DNA of 64,000 bases from positions 4,600,501-4,664,500 of the forward strand of contig NZ_CP015225.1 in the NCBI RefSeq assembly GCF_001623525.1, read 5' to 3'. Numbering within the stretch: the first letter of the stretch is position 1; each line of letters opens with the position of its first letter. This DNA comes from Pseudomonas fluorescens (lineage in GTDB: Bacteria; Pseudomonadota; Gammaproteobacteria; Pseudomonadales; Pseudomonadaceae). This document shows, in pieces, positions 17,260 to 25,715 of the stretch. A model generated the notes under the pieces. The model was not told the DNA's origin and ran no database searches. It was given only the letters and a program-made list of their open reading frames with translations. The position numbers and the translations under genes were made by a program.

Positions 17260-19690
17260 CAACCAACCTCAGCTCCCCATCGCAATACACCACCTCACGC
17301 CCCAACCAACCCACATCCACCTGCGGCAACACCGCCGAGGGTTTACGCAATTCACGCAGCAGCGTCGAGCCGTGGGACAAACGCCCACCCATTCGCGCAA
17401 TCACCGCCCGGGCGCTTTGATAGTGTGCGTGGCGACCAGGGTCCAACGTGTCTTCCAGCAGAATATCCTCACCCAGAATCCCACGGGCCTGCCCCGGATA
17501 AATCATGAAGCCGCTGGCCTGCTCGGTGCCTTCACGACCGTCCTGCCAGAAGCTGCCATCGCGGGTGCGGATGTCCGGGTGCGGCGCGAACCAATGGGCT
17601 CGGTCAGCCGTCGGCATGGCGTGATGCAGGCGGAAGAACATCCGCATCAAGTTGTCGCGATACCATTCGCGCACTTGCAGGTAGTAACCACGCAAGCCCG
17701 GCAAGCCGGTCGAGTGAGCCAGGCGAATCGCCAGGGGCCATTGTGGGAAGGCCTGCAAGGGCAACTCGGTCGGCGCCGGGCGTGGCGTCGCCGGGTCGGT
17801 TTCCCACGGCAGGCGATGGGGGCTGTGTTCCAAGTCGTCATAGGCGGTCGGTGGGCGCCCCAACAGGTCGCCGCCGCTGCTGGCCAACGCCGTGGCGATG
17901 CACAGATTGCCTTGCACCACGAACACATAGAACCGGGTGAACCAATCGGCCAATCGCTGGCCGTCGGCGCCTTGTGTGGTCAGTTCGAACAGCTCCCGGT
18001 CGAAGCGCCGCAAGCCGTGTTCGAGCGTGAGCAGATGCCCACGAGCGATGCGTTGCATGCGCAGGAACAACGGCAGCGAACGCAGCAGGCGCAGTGGCCG
18101 CCAAGGCAGGTGCGGTGTCGCGCCGCCAACCTCGCCGGCGTAACTGCTGGCACTGATGCCCCAGTCGGCCAGCCGGGCGAGAAACAGGTCGTTGTTGATG
18201 TACGACGCGCCGCCAAACACCGCCGTGAACGGCTCGCTATCCTGCAACACCCGCGGATCCCAACGCGCCATGATCGCCGGAATACTCGCCGCCGCGCGGC
18301 GCTGGGCGTACTCCACCAACACGCTGGGTTGCGGCGGCAGGATCTCGGCGATGTTGGCGGCGGTCAGGTGGCGGCGCCAGCCGTAGTCGCTGATCGGCCG
18401 GTATTGCAGCAGCCACAGTTGCGTGCCGTCCCAGGCCCATTCAACGTCGCCGGGTACGTAGTGGAAGACCCGCAGCACGCCTTGCAGGAAACGCCATAAC
18501 ACGTCTTCGGTCAGGCCATGGGCGGGCTTGAATGTGCCGCTGTTCCACGACGCGCCGAGGCGGGAAAGGATCGCCCGCTCGGGGCTCACCTGACCATCGG
18601 CCAACGACTCCAGGTGACCTTCGACCCACTCCAGCTCGACTGATAGGTGGCGCACGAAGGCAATCCCGGACAACCGTGGTGTGATGAAGCGCTGCACCAC
18701 CACTTCCTCGACACCTGCCGCACTCAACTCGACAATGCGCGCCGGCACGTTGTGCGTCGGTTCACGCAGGAACGTGGTGCTCAGGCCGGCATTCGCCGCG
18801 TCGGCCTGGTCCTCGCCGTAGCTGGAGGAACGCACCGCCCAGATAGCGTCCGGTTGACTGCTCAGGAACGCCGGCAAACGCGAATCATGGCAATCGTTGA
18901 GTGACAGCGCCGCAGGCACCGCTTGTCCGGCCAGTTCCGCCAGGCGCAAGCGGCCACCCTTGGTGTGCGCGACGAACCCACGCTCGCCCGACTCCAGCCA
19001 TGCGGTGAACTCGGCCGGCGCATCGATCCACGGGTAGTGGCCCCAACCGGGTTTCAGGCTGATGGTCAGATCGGCACGGGCAAGAATGGCCGACCAGGCC
19101 GCCGCTTGGGCGACGCCTAGCACCTTGTCCTGATCGCCCCACACCAGTTCGACCGGGTCGGTGATCCATTCCAGCAGCGGCAATGCGGTGTCCGCACGCA
19201 GTTGATCCCAGAGCGGCACAAAGGCGCGGCAGCGAGCATAGCCGGCGCCCATGCGTTGGTATTGCGCGGGCGTCCAGGTCTGGCGGGAGAATTTGTGGGC
19301 AAACAGCGTCGGCTTGTTCGCCAGCAGCCAGTGAATGGTCTTGCGAATCGGCAATGGCGACATCAACGCCGGCAATCGTCGCTGCCACAAAAATGCGCCC
19401 ACCGGCGCCAGCAATACGCTGCGGCAAAAGTGCCCCGGCTGGCGTTGCAGCGCATGCAGCACCAGCAACGCACTCACCCCCACCGCCATGATCGCGCTGC
19501 CCTTGTCCGTTGCCGCCAGCAACGTCTGGGCGTAGGCCGCCAGGTCTTCGCCGGGGGTCTGAGGGTTGTTGCCGAAGCCGGGCAGTTCCAGCGGCACCAC
19601 GTCGTGGTGCTGAAAATGCGGCAACGCGTCGTCCCACCAATCGGCGGCGCTACCGTTGCCGGCCAGCAGGTACATCCGGGGCTTGCTCAT
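17240..19690 (-). CDS. Alpha/beta hydrolase fused to PEP-synthase-like phosphotransferase
   Basis: An 816-residue two-part enzyme. Residues 1-235 are an alpha/beta-hydrolase fold (LLAGNGSAADWW oxyanion region, GVSAL in place of the usual GxSxG elbow, a GWGHYPWIDAP His motif). From about 245 it resembles the PEP/pyruvate-binding ATP-grasp domain (AVRSSSYGED and FVRHLSVELEWVEG), and the C-terminus carries the swivelling phospho-His domain (GGRLSHGSTLLRE, His773). That resembles PEP synthase and rifampicin phosphotransferase: phosphate is moved from ATP to His and then to a substrate. AGGAG precedes the ATG. It is third in an operon after the membrane protein and TIGR01777 genes, with a 9-bp gap. 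The substrate is unknown; antibiotic phosphorylation is possible but not shown. Confidence 0.82.
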   Translation of the reverse strand: MSKPRMYLLAGNGSAADWWDDALPHFQHHDVVPLELPGFGNNPQTPGEDLAAYAQTLLAATDKGSAIMAVGVSALLVLHALQRQPGHFCRSVLLAPVGAFLWQRRLPALMSPLPIRKTIHWLLANKPTLFAHKFSRQTWTPAQYQRMGAGYARCRAFVPLWDQLRADTALPLLEWITDPVELVWGDQDKVLGVAQAAAWSAILARADLTISLKPGWGHYPWIDAPAEFTAWLESGERGFVAHTKGGRLRLAELAGQAVPAALSLNDCHDSRLPAFLSSQPDAIWAVRSSSYGEDQADAANAGLSTTFLREPTHNVPARIVELSAAGVEEVVVQRFITPRLSGIAFVRHLSVELEWVEGHLESLADGQVSPERAILSRLGASWNSGTFKPAHGLTEDVLWRFLQGVLRVFHYVPGDVEWAWDGTQLWLLQYRPISDYGWRRHLTAANIAEILPPQPSVLVEYAQRRAAASIPAIMARWDPRVLQDSEPFTAVFGGASYINNDLFLARLADWGISASSYAGEVGGATPHLPWRPLRLLRSLPLFLRMQRIARGHLLTLEHGLRRFDRELFELTTQGADGQRLADWFTRFYVFVVQGNLCIATALASSGGDLLGRPPTAYDDLEHSPHRLPWETDPATPRPAPTELPLQAFPQWPLAIRLAHSTGLPGLRGYYLQVREWYRDNLMRMFFRLHHAMPTADRAHWFAPHPDIRTRDGSFWQDGREGTEQASGFMIYPGQARGILGEDILLEDTLDPGRHAHYQSARAVIARMGGRLSHGSTLLRELRKPSAVLPQVDVGWLGREVVYCDGELRLVATNNPA

Positions 19691-19699
19691 GGACGCTCC

Positions 19700-21151
19700 T
19701 CAGGCCAGGTCGCGCAAGGCAGCGTCGAGGGTCGGGTACCGGAACGTATAACCGGCCTCGACGAGACGATTGGGCACCACGCGCTGGCCGTCGAAAAACA
19801 GCTGGGCCATCTCGCCAGCCAGGGCACGCACCGGCGCGGCTGGGATGTGGAACCACACCGGACGCTTGAGTACCTTGCCGACGCTTTCGGCGAACAGCGC
19901 CTGACTGACCGTTTCTGGCGCCACCAAGTTGTAGGTGCCGCTCAGGCTTTCGTCATCGAAAGCCCGGGCGATCACTTGGATGACGTCGTCGCGGTGCACC
20001 CAACTCATGATCTGCCGACCATCGCCCATCCGCCCGCCGAACCCCAGGCGAAACGGAATCAGCAACGGCAGCAACGCGCCGCCCGGGCCAAACACCACGC
20101 CCAGGCGCATCACCACCTGGCGCACGCCCAACTCCGTGGCGGGCCGGGCTGAGGCTTCCCAACGCACACAGAGTTCAGCCATGAAACCATCACCCTGGGC
20201 GGCACTTTCATCGAGACTTTCGCTGGCGTCACGCACGCCGTAAAAACCGACGGCCGAGGCCTGTATCCACAACGCCGGTTTGTGCCGGGCGTTTTTCAAC
20301 CAGGTCATCAAGGCTTCAGTGGTATTGACCCGACTGGCGATGAGTTGCGCCTGACGCTTGGGACTCCAGCGCGGCCCGGCCACCGGTGCGCCTGCCAGGT
20401 TGATCACCACATCGAAGGTTTCGTCATGGCCCAGTTTGCCCAACGAACGCAGGCACCGGGCGCGGCCGTCGAACAGATAGGCCGCTTTCAAGGGATCGCG
20501 AGCCAGCACGCTGACCGTGTGCCCGGCGTCGAGCAGTTGATTGACCAGTGTCTCGCCGATAAACCCGGTGCCCCCCGTGACCAGCACGCGCTTGTAGGCG
20601 CCACCGGCAAACGGGTTGGCGGGCTTGCCCGCGCGCTGCATGCGCAAGGCCGCCAACCCGTCGCGAATCCCCGAGGCCGTGACCCCGATGGCGAACAAGG
20701 TCAGCAACCAACCGCGCCAGCCCAGGTCGATCGCGCTCAGGCCGGTGGGCAAACTCGCCCACTGCGCCAGTTGCACGCCGTACAGCGCGAAGAAGGCCCC
20801 GCCGTTGACCGCCAGCACCGTGTGCATGATGCGCTCGATGGCGGGCAACTTGCGGGTCCGGTCCTCGACCACGAAATCCCAGAGCGTCAGGCCGATCTCC
20901 AGCGCGAACAGCAGCGCGATGACGATCGCCCACGTCCCCTCGAAAGCCAAGTGCGCCATGCCCAGGAACAGGATCCCGTAGAAGCACGAGCGCAGGGCGT
21001 GGATAGAGAGCTCCAGCCGGGCACTGTGGCGATAGGGCAAGGCGACGGTGAGTTCGTGGTGATACAGGGTATCCAGCGCACCGAGGATCGCTTGGGCGAT
21101 CAACAGCGTGATGGCCCAGTCCAGCAGGGAAAAGTCAGGCATGGTTTGCAT
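19700..21151 (-). CDS. TIGR01777-type NAD-dependent epimerase with N-terminal membrane domain
   Basis: About 483 residues. The first 185 contain four or five hydrophobic segments (DoxX-like in appearance), followed by an extended short-chain dehydrogenase of the TIGR01777 type with the nucleotide loop VLVTGGTGFIGETL, a YGVR motif and a C-terminal YTFRYPTLDAALRDL that is characteristic of this family. Members are sometimes misnamed as cell-division inhibitor SulA; no such role is supported here. Start candidates are ATG at 21149-21151 and ATG at 21140-21142; both overlap or abut the stop of the upstream membrane protein (21135-21137), implying translational coupling. Confidence 0.88.
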   Translation of the reverse strand: MQTMPDFSLLDWAITLLIAQAILGALDTLYHHELTVALPYRHSARLELSIHALRSCFYGILFLGMAHLAFEGTWAIVIALLFALEIGLTLWDFVVEDRTRKLPAIERIMHTVLAVNGGAFFALYGVQLAQWASLPTGLSAIDLGWRGWLLTLFAIGVTASGIRDGLAALRMQRAGKPANPFAGGAYKRVLVTGGTGFIGETLVNQLLDAGHTVSVLARDPLKAAYLFDGRARCLRSLGKLGHDETFDVVINLAGAPVAGPRWSPKRQAQLIASRVNTTEALMTWLKNARHKPALWIQASAVGFYGVRDASESLDESAAQGDGFMAELCVRWEASARPATELGVRQVVMRLGVVFGPGGALLPLLIPFRLGFGGRMGDGRQIMSWVHRDDVIQVIARAFDDESLSGTYNLVAPETVSQALFAESVGKVLKRPVWFHIPAAPVRALAGEMAQLFFDGQRVVPNRLVEAGYTFRYPTLDAALRDLA

Positions 21152-21623
21152 CACTCGGCGCGTGGTCAGTCAGGGAGGTGCGGCGGTCGTGGCGATAGAG
21201 CCAAAACAGCGGCGGCAATAAAACGAGCAGTGCCAGGCTGTCGAACCACAGGTGCGACCAGACCCGTGCCTGGGCAGAAATCAGCATGTCCTGGGGCGCC
21301 CAGAGCAAGATGCCGGCGATGATCCAACCCCAGGGCATGGCGCGCTTCAGTCGATTGCCAATGTGCACGAGGGCGAGCATGTACAGCGCGTAGCTTTGCA
21401 ACGTGGCGCCGAACAAGGCCAGCCACCAGACCTGTTGTGCCCTGGCCGTCGCGGGCACCGCGGCGGCGCCCCAGAAGGCCTGTTCGATGTTTTGCAGGTA
21501 GCCATCGAGCAACCCGCCATGGCCTGCCCAGCTCAGGGTGATACCGGCAAGCAGATGCATCAGGGCGGCGGCATAGAGCCAAACGACCAGGGCTTTGCGA
21601 AGGGTGCTTTGAGGGACTGGCAT
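21135..21623 (-). CDS. Integral membrane protein, four predicted helices
   Basis: A 162-residue hydrophobic protein starting MPVPQSTLRKALVVWLY, with about four membrane segments and a charged C-terminus (RHDRRTSLTDHAPSD). CAGGA precedes the ATG at 21621-21623. It is first of a three-gene operon with the TIGR01777 epimerase and the hydrolase/PEP-synthase fusion; its stop lies inside the start region of the epimerase gene. I do not recognise a named family. Confidence 0.8.
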   Translation of the reverse strand: MPVPQSTLRKALVVWLYAAALMHLLAGITLSWAGHGGLLDGYLQNIEQAFWGAAAVPATARAQQVWWLALFGATLQSYALYMLALVHIGNRLKRAMPWGWIIAGILLWAPQDMLISAQARVWSHLWFDSLALLVLLPPLFWLYRHDRRTSLTDHAPSDANHA

Positions 21624-21763
21624 TCCGTGTCCTGAAGGCTTGCTGGAGGGTCGCAAGTCTAATGGAAAAGGAGGTGGCTTTATCTGGCTAACGGGCCGGC
21701 CAACGATAAATAAATCCGCGCCTGAACACCTGAGGCGTTCCCCACACCCAAGCCGAACGCAAT

Positions 21764-21895
21764 TGTGGCGAGGGGATTTATCCCCGCTGGGCTGCGCAGC
21801 AGCCCCAAATGGTTGAACACCCGCAGCCTGACACGCCGAGGAGACTGGTTTCAGGGCTGCTGCGCAGCCCAACGGGGATAAATCCCCTCGCCACA
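21764..21895. repeat. REPIN-like inverted repeat
   Basis: Inverted copies of a palindrome (TGTGGCGAGGGGATTTATCC followed by CCGCTGGGCTGCGCAGCAGC) separated by about 45 bp; the right copy is its near-perfect inverse, ending CCCTCGCCACA. It differs from the other GAGGGAGCTTGCTCCC elements in the central GGGGATTTATCCCC. The rest of the 21,624-22,081 gap has no gene. Confidence 0.85.
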
Positions 21896-22032
21896 GGTTC
21901 GTGTTTGGTGTTCCATTTCAGCAAGCAACAGGTCCTAGGAGATTTCCTTCAAGTTGTAGCGATGTTGGTGAACTTGTTCGGCTCGGGGCCCGCCGCTAGT
22001 CTGGGTTTGTCACTGAAAAAACGGTGACACGG

Positions 22033-22250
22033 ACGTGCAAGTCCGGGTAAAAGAACGCCAAATAATGCCACCAGCCATTTAATGAGCATTCGTGCCCGTG
22101 TTTTATGGCGGCTGTGTGTGGGGAGACCTTCGGGTCTGCCGAGGTTTTTTTGGTGGTTCCTACTCGGTCTTGCACACCCTCACATAGCTGCCACCCTTAT
22201 ATCGCGTGCAAGCGAGCTAGGGCGGCTCTGATTGAATAGGAAGCCAAAAC
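22033..22250 (+). promoter_or_regulatory. Structured leader of the DUF6124 gene
   Basis: The 200 bp before the DUF6124 gene can fold into clear elements: CGGAC-GTGCAA-GTCCG (22,030-22,046 region), AGACC-TTCG-GGTCT at about 22,124-22,137 with a UUCG-type tetraloop, a CCGAG/CTCGG pair around a T-tract, and a longer-range CTTGCAC/GTGCAAG pair. I recall similar leaders before other DUF6124/DUF3077 genes in Pseudomonas but cannot verify that here. It also contains two overlapping small frames (see next entry). Confidence 0.45.
22082..22231 (+). CDS. Possible 49-codon leader ORF before DUF6124
   Basis: An ATG at 22082 opens a 49-codon frame (starts MSIRARVLWRLCVGRPSG, ends ASELGRL) closing at TGA 22229-22231, 19 bases before the DUF6124 ATG. 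A five-codon frame (ATG 22065, TAA 22080-22082) overlaps its start as TAATG. The frame is Arg/Trp-rich and lies wholly inside the structured leader. It may be translated to couple or regulate DUF6124, or it may be a chance frame over a conserved RNA. Codon use alone cannot settle this. Confidence 0.3.
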   Translation: MSIRARVLWRLCVGRPSGLPRFFWWFLLGLAHPHIAATLISRASELGRL

Positions 22251-22619
22251 ATGTTCAAGGTAACTCCGAATCCGCCAGGAGGCCCTGGCAACTCCGACAA
22301 ATCCTCAAAAACCAAAAAACTCGACGAAGCCGCCGAGCGCGCCCTCGACTACTACCTCAACCCCAAACCGGCCGATGAAGCCTCGGGTAAAACCCAAGCA
22401 TCCCAACTCTTCATGGTCGCCCCGGACATCGACACCGAAACCCTGTTGGCCAATGCCTCCGAAGACCTGCTGTCCATCAGCGCCATCGCCGCCGACCTGG
22501 CGGATGACGTTGAAGGCAGCCGCCGCAGTGTCATCCTGGCGATCAGCCGCATGGCCGATGGCGTGCATTTGTTGGTGGAGAGGGCGATGGATCGGCTTGA
22601 GGTCCAGGCGTCGGGCTGA
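22251..22619 (+). CDS. DUF6124 family protein
   Basis: A 122-residue protein starting MFKVTPNPPGGPGNSDKSSK with KKLDEAAERALDYYL and a C-terminal RRSVILAISRMADGVHLLVE helix, the pattern of the Pseudomonas DUF6124 (older DUF3077) family. Members occur in several copies per genome and have no established function that I know of. AGGA lies 9-10 bases before the ATG. It has no signal peptide and appears to be a small, soluble, largely helical protein. Confidence 0.85.
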   Translation: MFKVTPNPPGGPGNSDKSSKTKKLDEAAERALDYYLNPKPADEASGKTQASQLFMVAPDIDTETLLANASEDLLSISAIAADLADDVEGSRRSVILAISRMADGVHLLVERAMDRLEVQASG

Positions 22620-22643
22620 CGTTCCCGTGGTGGGTTGAAAACC

Positions 22644-22740
22644 GCCATCGCGAGCAAGCTCGCTCCCACAGGGTTTTTGTGTCGACTGAGATATCGAGAT
22701 CAACGCCCGTCAACTGTGGGAGCGAGCTTGCTCGCGATGA
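22644..22740. repeat. REPIN (GCGAGCAAGCTCGC type)
   Basis: Inverted REPs GCCATCGCGAGCAAGCTCGC (extending through TCCCACA to 22670) and its inverse from 22715 to 22740 (TGTGGGAGCGAGCTTGCTCG). It lies at the 3' end of the DUF6124 gene. Confidence 0.88.
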
Positions 22741-22762
22741 CGCCAGCCCAGACAACCCGATC

Positions 22763-22890
22763 CCCTGTGGCGAGGGAGCTTGCTCCCGCTGGCCTGCGAA
22801 GCAGGCCCCTGTGTTTCTTCTGGCTGACCGCGTTGCCGGGTTTTGCGACTGCTGCGCAGTCGAGCGGGAGCAAGCTCCCTCGCCACAGGG
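22763..22890. repeat. REPIN (GAGGGAGCTTGCTCCC type)
   Basis: Inverted copies of CCTGTGGCGAGGGAGCTTGC (with TCCCGCTGG) at each end, the right copy ending GCCACAGGG. It is adjacent to the previous REPIN and fills the gap between two convergent genes, DUF6124 and the permease. Confidence 0.88.
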
Positions 22891-22907
22891 TTCATTCACC
22901 CCGCAGA

Positions 22908-23774
22908 TTAGCGCTGCATCCCCCAACGCTTCACCGTCACCCGCTCCAAACTGTCGAACACCAGGTTCTCCACCAATAACCCAATCAAAATCACCACCGC
23001 CAACCCGGCAAACACCTTGTCGGTGTACAGCTCGTTGCGGTTCTGGAAGATGTACCAGCCCAGGCCACCTTTGCCGCTGGTGGCGCCGAACACCAGTTCG
23101 GCGGCAATGAGGGTGCGCCAGGCGAAGGCCCAGCCGATTTTCAGCCCGGCGAGAATCGATGGCAACGCCGCCGGGATCAGGATGAACAGCACAAAACGCA
23201 GCCCCTTGAGCCCGTAGTTGCGCCCGGCCATGCGCAACGTTTCCGACACGCCGAGAAACCCCGCATACATGTTCAACGCCAGCGCCCACAGCACCGAATG
23301 CACCAGCACGAAAATCAGACTGTTCTGCCCCAGGCCAAACCACAGCAGCGCCAACGGCAACAGGGCGATGGCCGGCAACGGGTTGAACATCGATGTCAGG
23401 GTGCTGAGCAGGTCGCGGCCCAGTTGGGTCGACACCGCCAGGGTGGTCAGGCCGAACGCCAGGACGATGCCCAGCAGGTAGCCCTTGATCAGCACCACCA
23501 GGGAAATCCACACCTTGCCCAGCAGCTCGCCGCTGAGCAAACCGTCGTACAACGCGTTGGCGGTTTGCAGGAAGCCCGGTAGCAGCAGGTCGTTGTTCTG
23601 GTAGCGGGCCACGGCTTCCCACACCACCGCCAGCAGCAACAGGATCAGGCTTTTGCGCAGCCAGCCCTGTTGCCAGAGGCGCTGGCCGAGGGGCAGCTCG
23701 CGCTCCAGGGGGACATGGGTAAGCGGTTGCAGGTCGACTTCGTACTCTTCACGTACAGGCGATAAATGGCTCAT
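22908..23774 (-). CDS. ABC transporter permease, sulfonate/taurine type
   Basis: A 288-residue inner-membrane permease of the TauC/SsuC type (BPD_transp_1), with an N-terminal helix (SLILLLLAVVWEAVA) and the EAA loop visible near AAELVFGATSGKGGLGWYIF. It forms the membrane pore of the importer with the adjacent ATPase and binding protein. GGGGAA precedes the ATG. It is last in the four-gene operon, 12 bp after the ATPase. Other specificities of this family (nitrate, aliphatic sulfonates, thiamine precursors) cannot be excluded; the TauD-like dioxygenase in the operon favours sulfonates or sulfate esters. Confidence 0.9.
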   Translation of the reverse strand: MSHLSPVREEYEVDLQPLTHVPLERELPLGQRLWQQGWLRKSLILLLLAVVWEAVARYQNNDLLLPGFLQTANALYDGLLSGELLGKVWISLVVLIKGYLLGIVLAFGLTTLAVSTQLGRDLLSTLTSMFNPLPAIALLPLALLWFGLGQNSLIFVLVHSVLWALALNMYAGFLGVSETLRMAGRNYGLKGLRFVLFILIPAALPSILAGLKIGWAFAWRTLIAAELVFGATSGKGGLGWYIFQNRNELYTDKVFAGLAVVILIGLLVENLVFDSLERVTVKRWGMQR

Positions 23775-23786
23775 GGAACGTTCCCC

Positions 23787-24647
23787 TCAGTACGCGATAC
23801 GAATGTCGGTGAAATCCAGCTCACGCTCGGCTTCAAGCGGCTGGCCTTCATTGAACAGCAACCCATGGATGCGCCGCGCCGAGTGCTGGAACGCCACGCC
23901 ACCGAGGCTATGCAAGTCGTATTGATGGCTGTGAACTTCGGCCCGTACACGCCCGGGGTGCGGTGACAGCAGCAGGATGCGATTGCCCACCACCAACGCC
24001 TCTTCGATGGAGTGGGTGACGAACAGCAGCGTGAAGCGCACCTCTTCCCAGAGCAGCAGCAGTTCTTCCTGCATCTTGCGCCGGGTCAGTGCATCGAGGG
24101 CGGCGAAGGGCTCGTCCATCAAGAGGATTTTCGGCTGCATCGCCAGCGCCCGGGCAATCGCGACGCGCGCTTTCATGCCACCGGACAACGTGTGAGGGTA
24201 GGCATCGGCAAACGCCGCCAGGCCAACCTTGTCCAAGTAATGCAGCGCCCGCTCCTCGGCTTCGCGACGCTTGAGGGTGCCAGACGCCAACAGCGCGAAC
24301 ATCACGTTCTGCTTCACGGTTTTCCAGGGCGGCAGTTGATCGAATTCCTGGAACACCACGATCCGGTCCGGTCCCGGCGCGTTGACGGTTTGGCCTTGCA
24401 AGCGAATCTCGCCTTCGCACGGGGCGATGAAACCGCCAATGGCCTTGAGCAAGGTGGACTTGCCGCAGCCGGAGGGGCCGAGCAATACGAAACGGTCCGC
24501 CGGATCGACTTCGAAACTCACCTGGTGCGTCGCCCGCACCACACGCTGCGGGGTGCGGTATTCCAGGCTGACGTTATCCACCGACAACAACGCGGTACCG
24601 GTAGAGGTGGGGTTGCTGGCCGCGTGGCCTTGCAAAAGCGCGGTCAT
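23787..24647 (-). CDS. ABC transporter ATP-binding protein, taurine/sulfonate type
   Basis: A 286-residue ATPase with Walker A GPSGCGKST, Q-loop VFQEFDQLPPWKTV, signature LSGGMKARVAIARALA, Walker B ILLMDEPFAALD and H-loop VTHSIEEA, as in TauB/SsuB. The ATG at 24645-24647 is chosen because GGGGAG lies 9 bases upstream; the frame is open further upstream but would overlap the binding-protein gene. The gap from that gene is 5 bp. A C-terminal extension of about 40 residues after the NBD (HSLGGVAFQHSARRIHG) is typical of this subgroup. Confidence 0.93.
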   Translation of the reverse strand: MTALLQGHAASNPTSTGTALLSVDNVSLEYRTPQRVVRATHQVSFEVDPADRFVLLGPSGCGKSTLLKAIGGFIAPCEGEIRLQGQTVNAPGPDRIVVFQEFDQLPPWKTVKQNVMFALLASGTLKRREAEERALHYLDKVGLAAFADAYPHTLSGGMKARVAIARALAMQPKILLMDEPFAALDALTRRKMQEELLLLWEEVRFTLLFVTHSIEEALVVGNRILLLSPHPGRVRAEVHSHQYDLHSLGGVAFQHSARRIHGLLFNEGQPLEAERELDFTDIRIAY

Positions 24648-24652
24648 GACAA

Positions 24653-25678
24653 TCAGCTCCCCTGCAGCGGTTTGGCGTCCTGGAAGAAATAGTCTTCCCA
24701 CGATGCCGGTTTGTTCTTGATCGCGCCGACGCGGTAGAGGAATTCGGCCAGCGGGTAAGTGTTTTTCGGGTTGACGGTGAATTCGATCTGCGGGTTATCG
24801 ATGATTTTCAGCAAGGTCGCCCGGTCGATCTTGGCCTGGGTCACCCGCAGGTAGGTATCCGCCGCCGCGCCTTTGTCGTTCTGGGCAAACTCGGCCGCTT
24901 CGGTCAGTGCCTCGACGAATGCCTTGTAGGTCTTCGGGTTCTCATCGCGGAACTTCTCGGTGGCAAACAGCACCGTGGGCGAGTTCGGACCGAGTACGTC
25001 ATAGGAATTGAGCACCACGTGGACACTGGGGTTTTGCAGGGCCTGGTCCTGGAACGGCGGATTGGAAAAGTGCCCGGTCAACTCGGTGCCGCCGGCGATC
25101 AATGCCGCCGTGGCATCCGGGTGAGGAACGGCCAAGGTGTACTTGTCGAGGCGATTGAAGTCCTTGTCGCCCCACTGCTTGGCGGCGGCGTATTGCAGGA
25201 AGCGCGACTGCACCGAAACACCCACCGCTGGCACCGCGATGCGGTCCTTCTCGGTGAAGTCGGCGATGGTCTTGACCTTGGGATTGTTGCTCAACAGGTA
25301 ATAGGGAAAGTTGCCCAGGGAGGCCACGGCCTTGACGTTCTGCTTGCCACGGGTGCGGTCCCAGACCGTCAACAACGGCCCGACGCCGGCCCCGGCAATG
25401 TCGATGGAGCCAGACAGCAACGCATCGTTGACCGCCGCGCCGCCGGACAGTTGGGTCCAGTCGACCTTGATCTCGATACCTTCCTGCTTGCCGTGCTTCT
25501 CGATCAGTTGTTGATCGCGGACCACGTTCAGCAACAGGTAAACGATGCCGAACTGCTCGGCGATACGAATTTCGCCCTCGGCGTGGGCGCTGGCCGGCGT
25601 GACCAGGCTGCCGGCCAGCAAACTGAAGCCCAGGCCGATGGCAGCGGCCAGCGGTGCAAAAGCGATGCGTTTGGACAT
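24653..25678 (-). CDS. ABC transporter substrate-binding protein, sulfonate type
   Basis: A 341-residue periplasmic binding protein with a signal peptide (LLAGSLVTPASA, cleavage near residue 32). The body has the NMT1/SsuA-like fold: the ligand strand EIRIAEQFGIVYLLLNVV, SGGAAVNDALLSGSIDIAGAG and IADFTEKDRIAVPA. It captures substrate for the permease and ATPase that follow. It lies 37 bp after the dioxygenase gene. The exact ligand (taurine, alkanesulfonate, sulfate ester) is not readable. Confidence 0.9.
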   Translation of the reverse strand: MSKRIAFAPLAAAIGLGFSLLAGSLVTPASAHAEGEIRIAEQFGIVYLLLNVVRDQQLIEKHGKQEGIEIKVDWTQLSGGAAVNDALLSGSIDIAGAGVGPLLTVWDRTRGKQNVKAVASLGNFPYYLLSNNPKVKTIADFTEKDRIAVPAVGVSVQSRFLQYAAAKQWGDKDFNRLDKYTLAVPHPDATAALIAGGTELTGHFSNPPFQDQALQNPSVHVVLNSYDVLGPNSPTVLFATEKFRDENPKTYKAFVEALTEAAEFAQNDKGAAADTYLRVTQAKIDRATLLKIIDNPQIEFTVNPKNTYPLAEFLYRVGAIKNKPASWEDYFFQDAKPLQGS

Positions 25679-25715
25679 GGTGATTCTCCAAGCTCTTTGC
25701 GCCAGGCGCAGCCGA

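Noticed and set aside
19700..21151. Cell-division inhibitor SulA-like protein
   Set aside because: The protein has a clear TIGR01777 NAD-binding domain with N-terminal membrane segments; no SulA similarity is visible.
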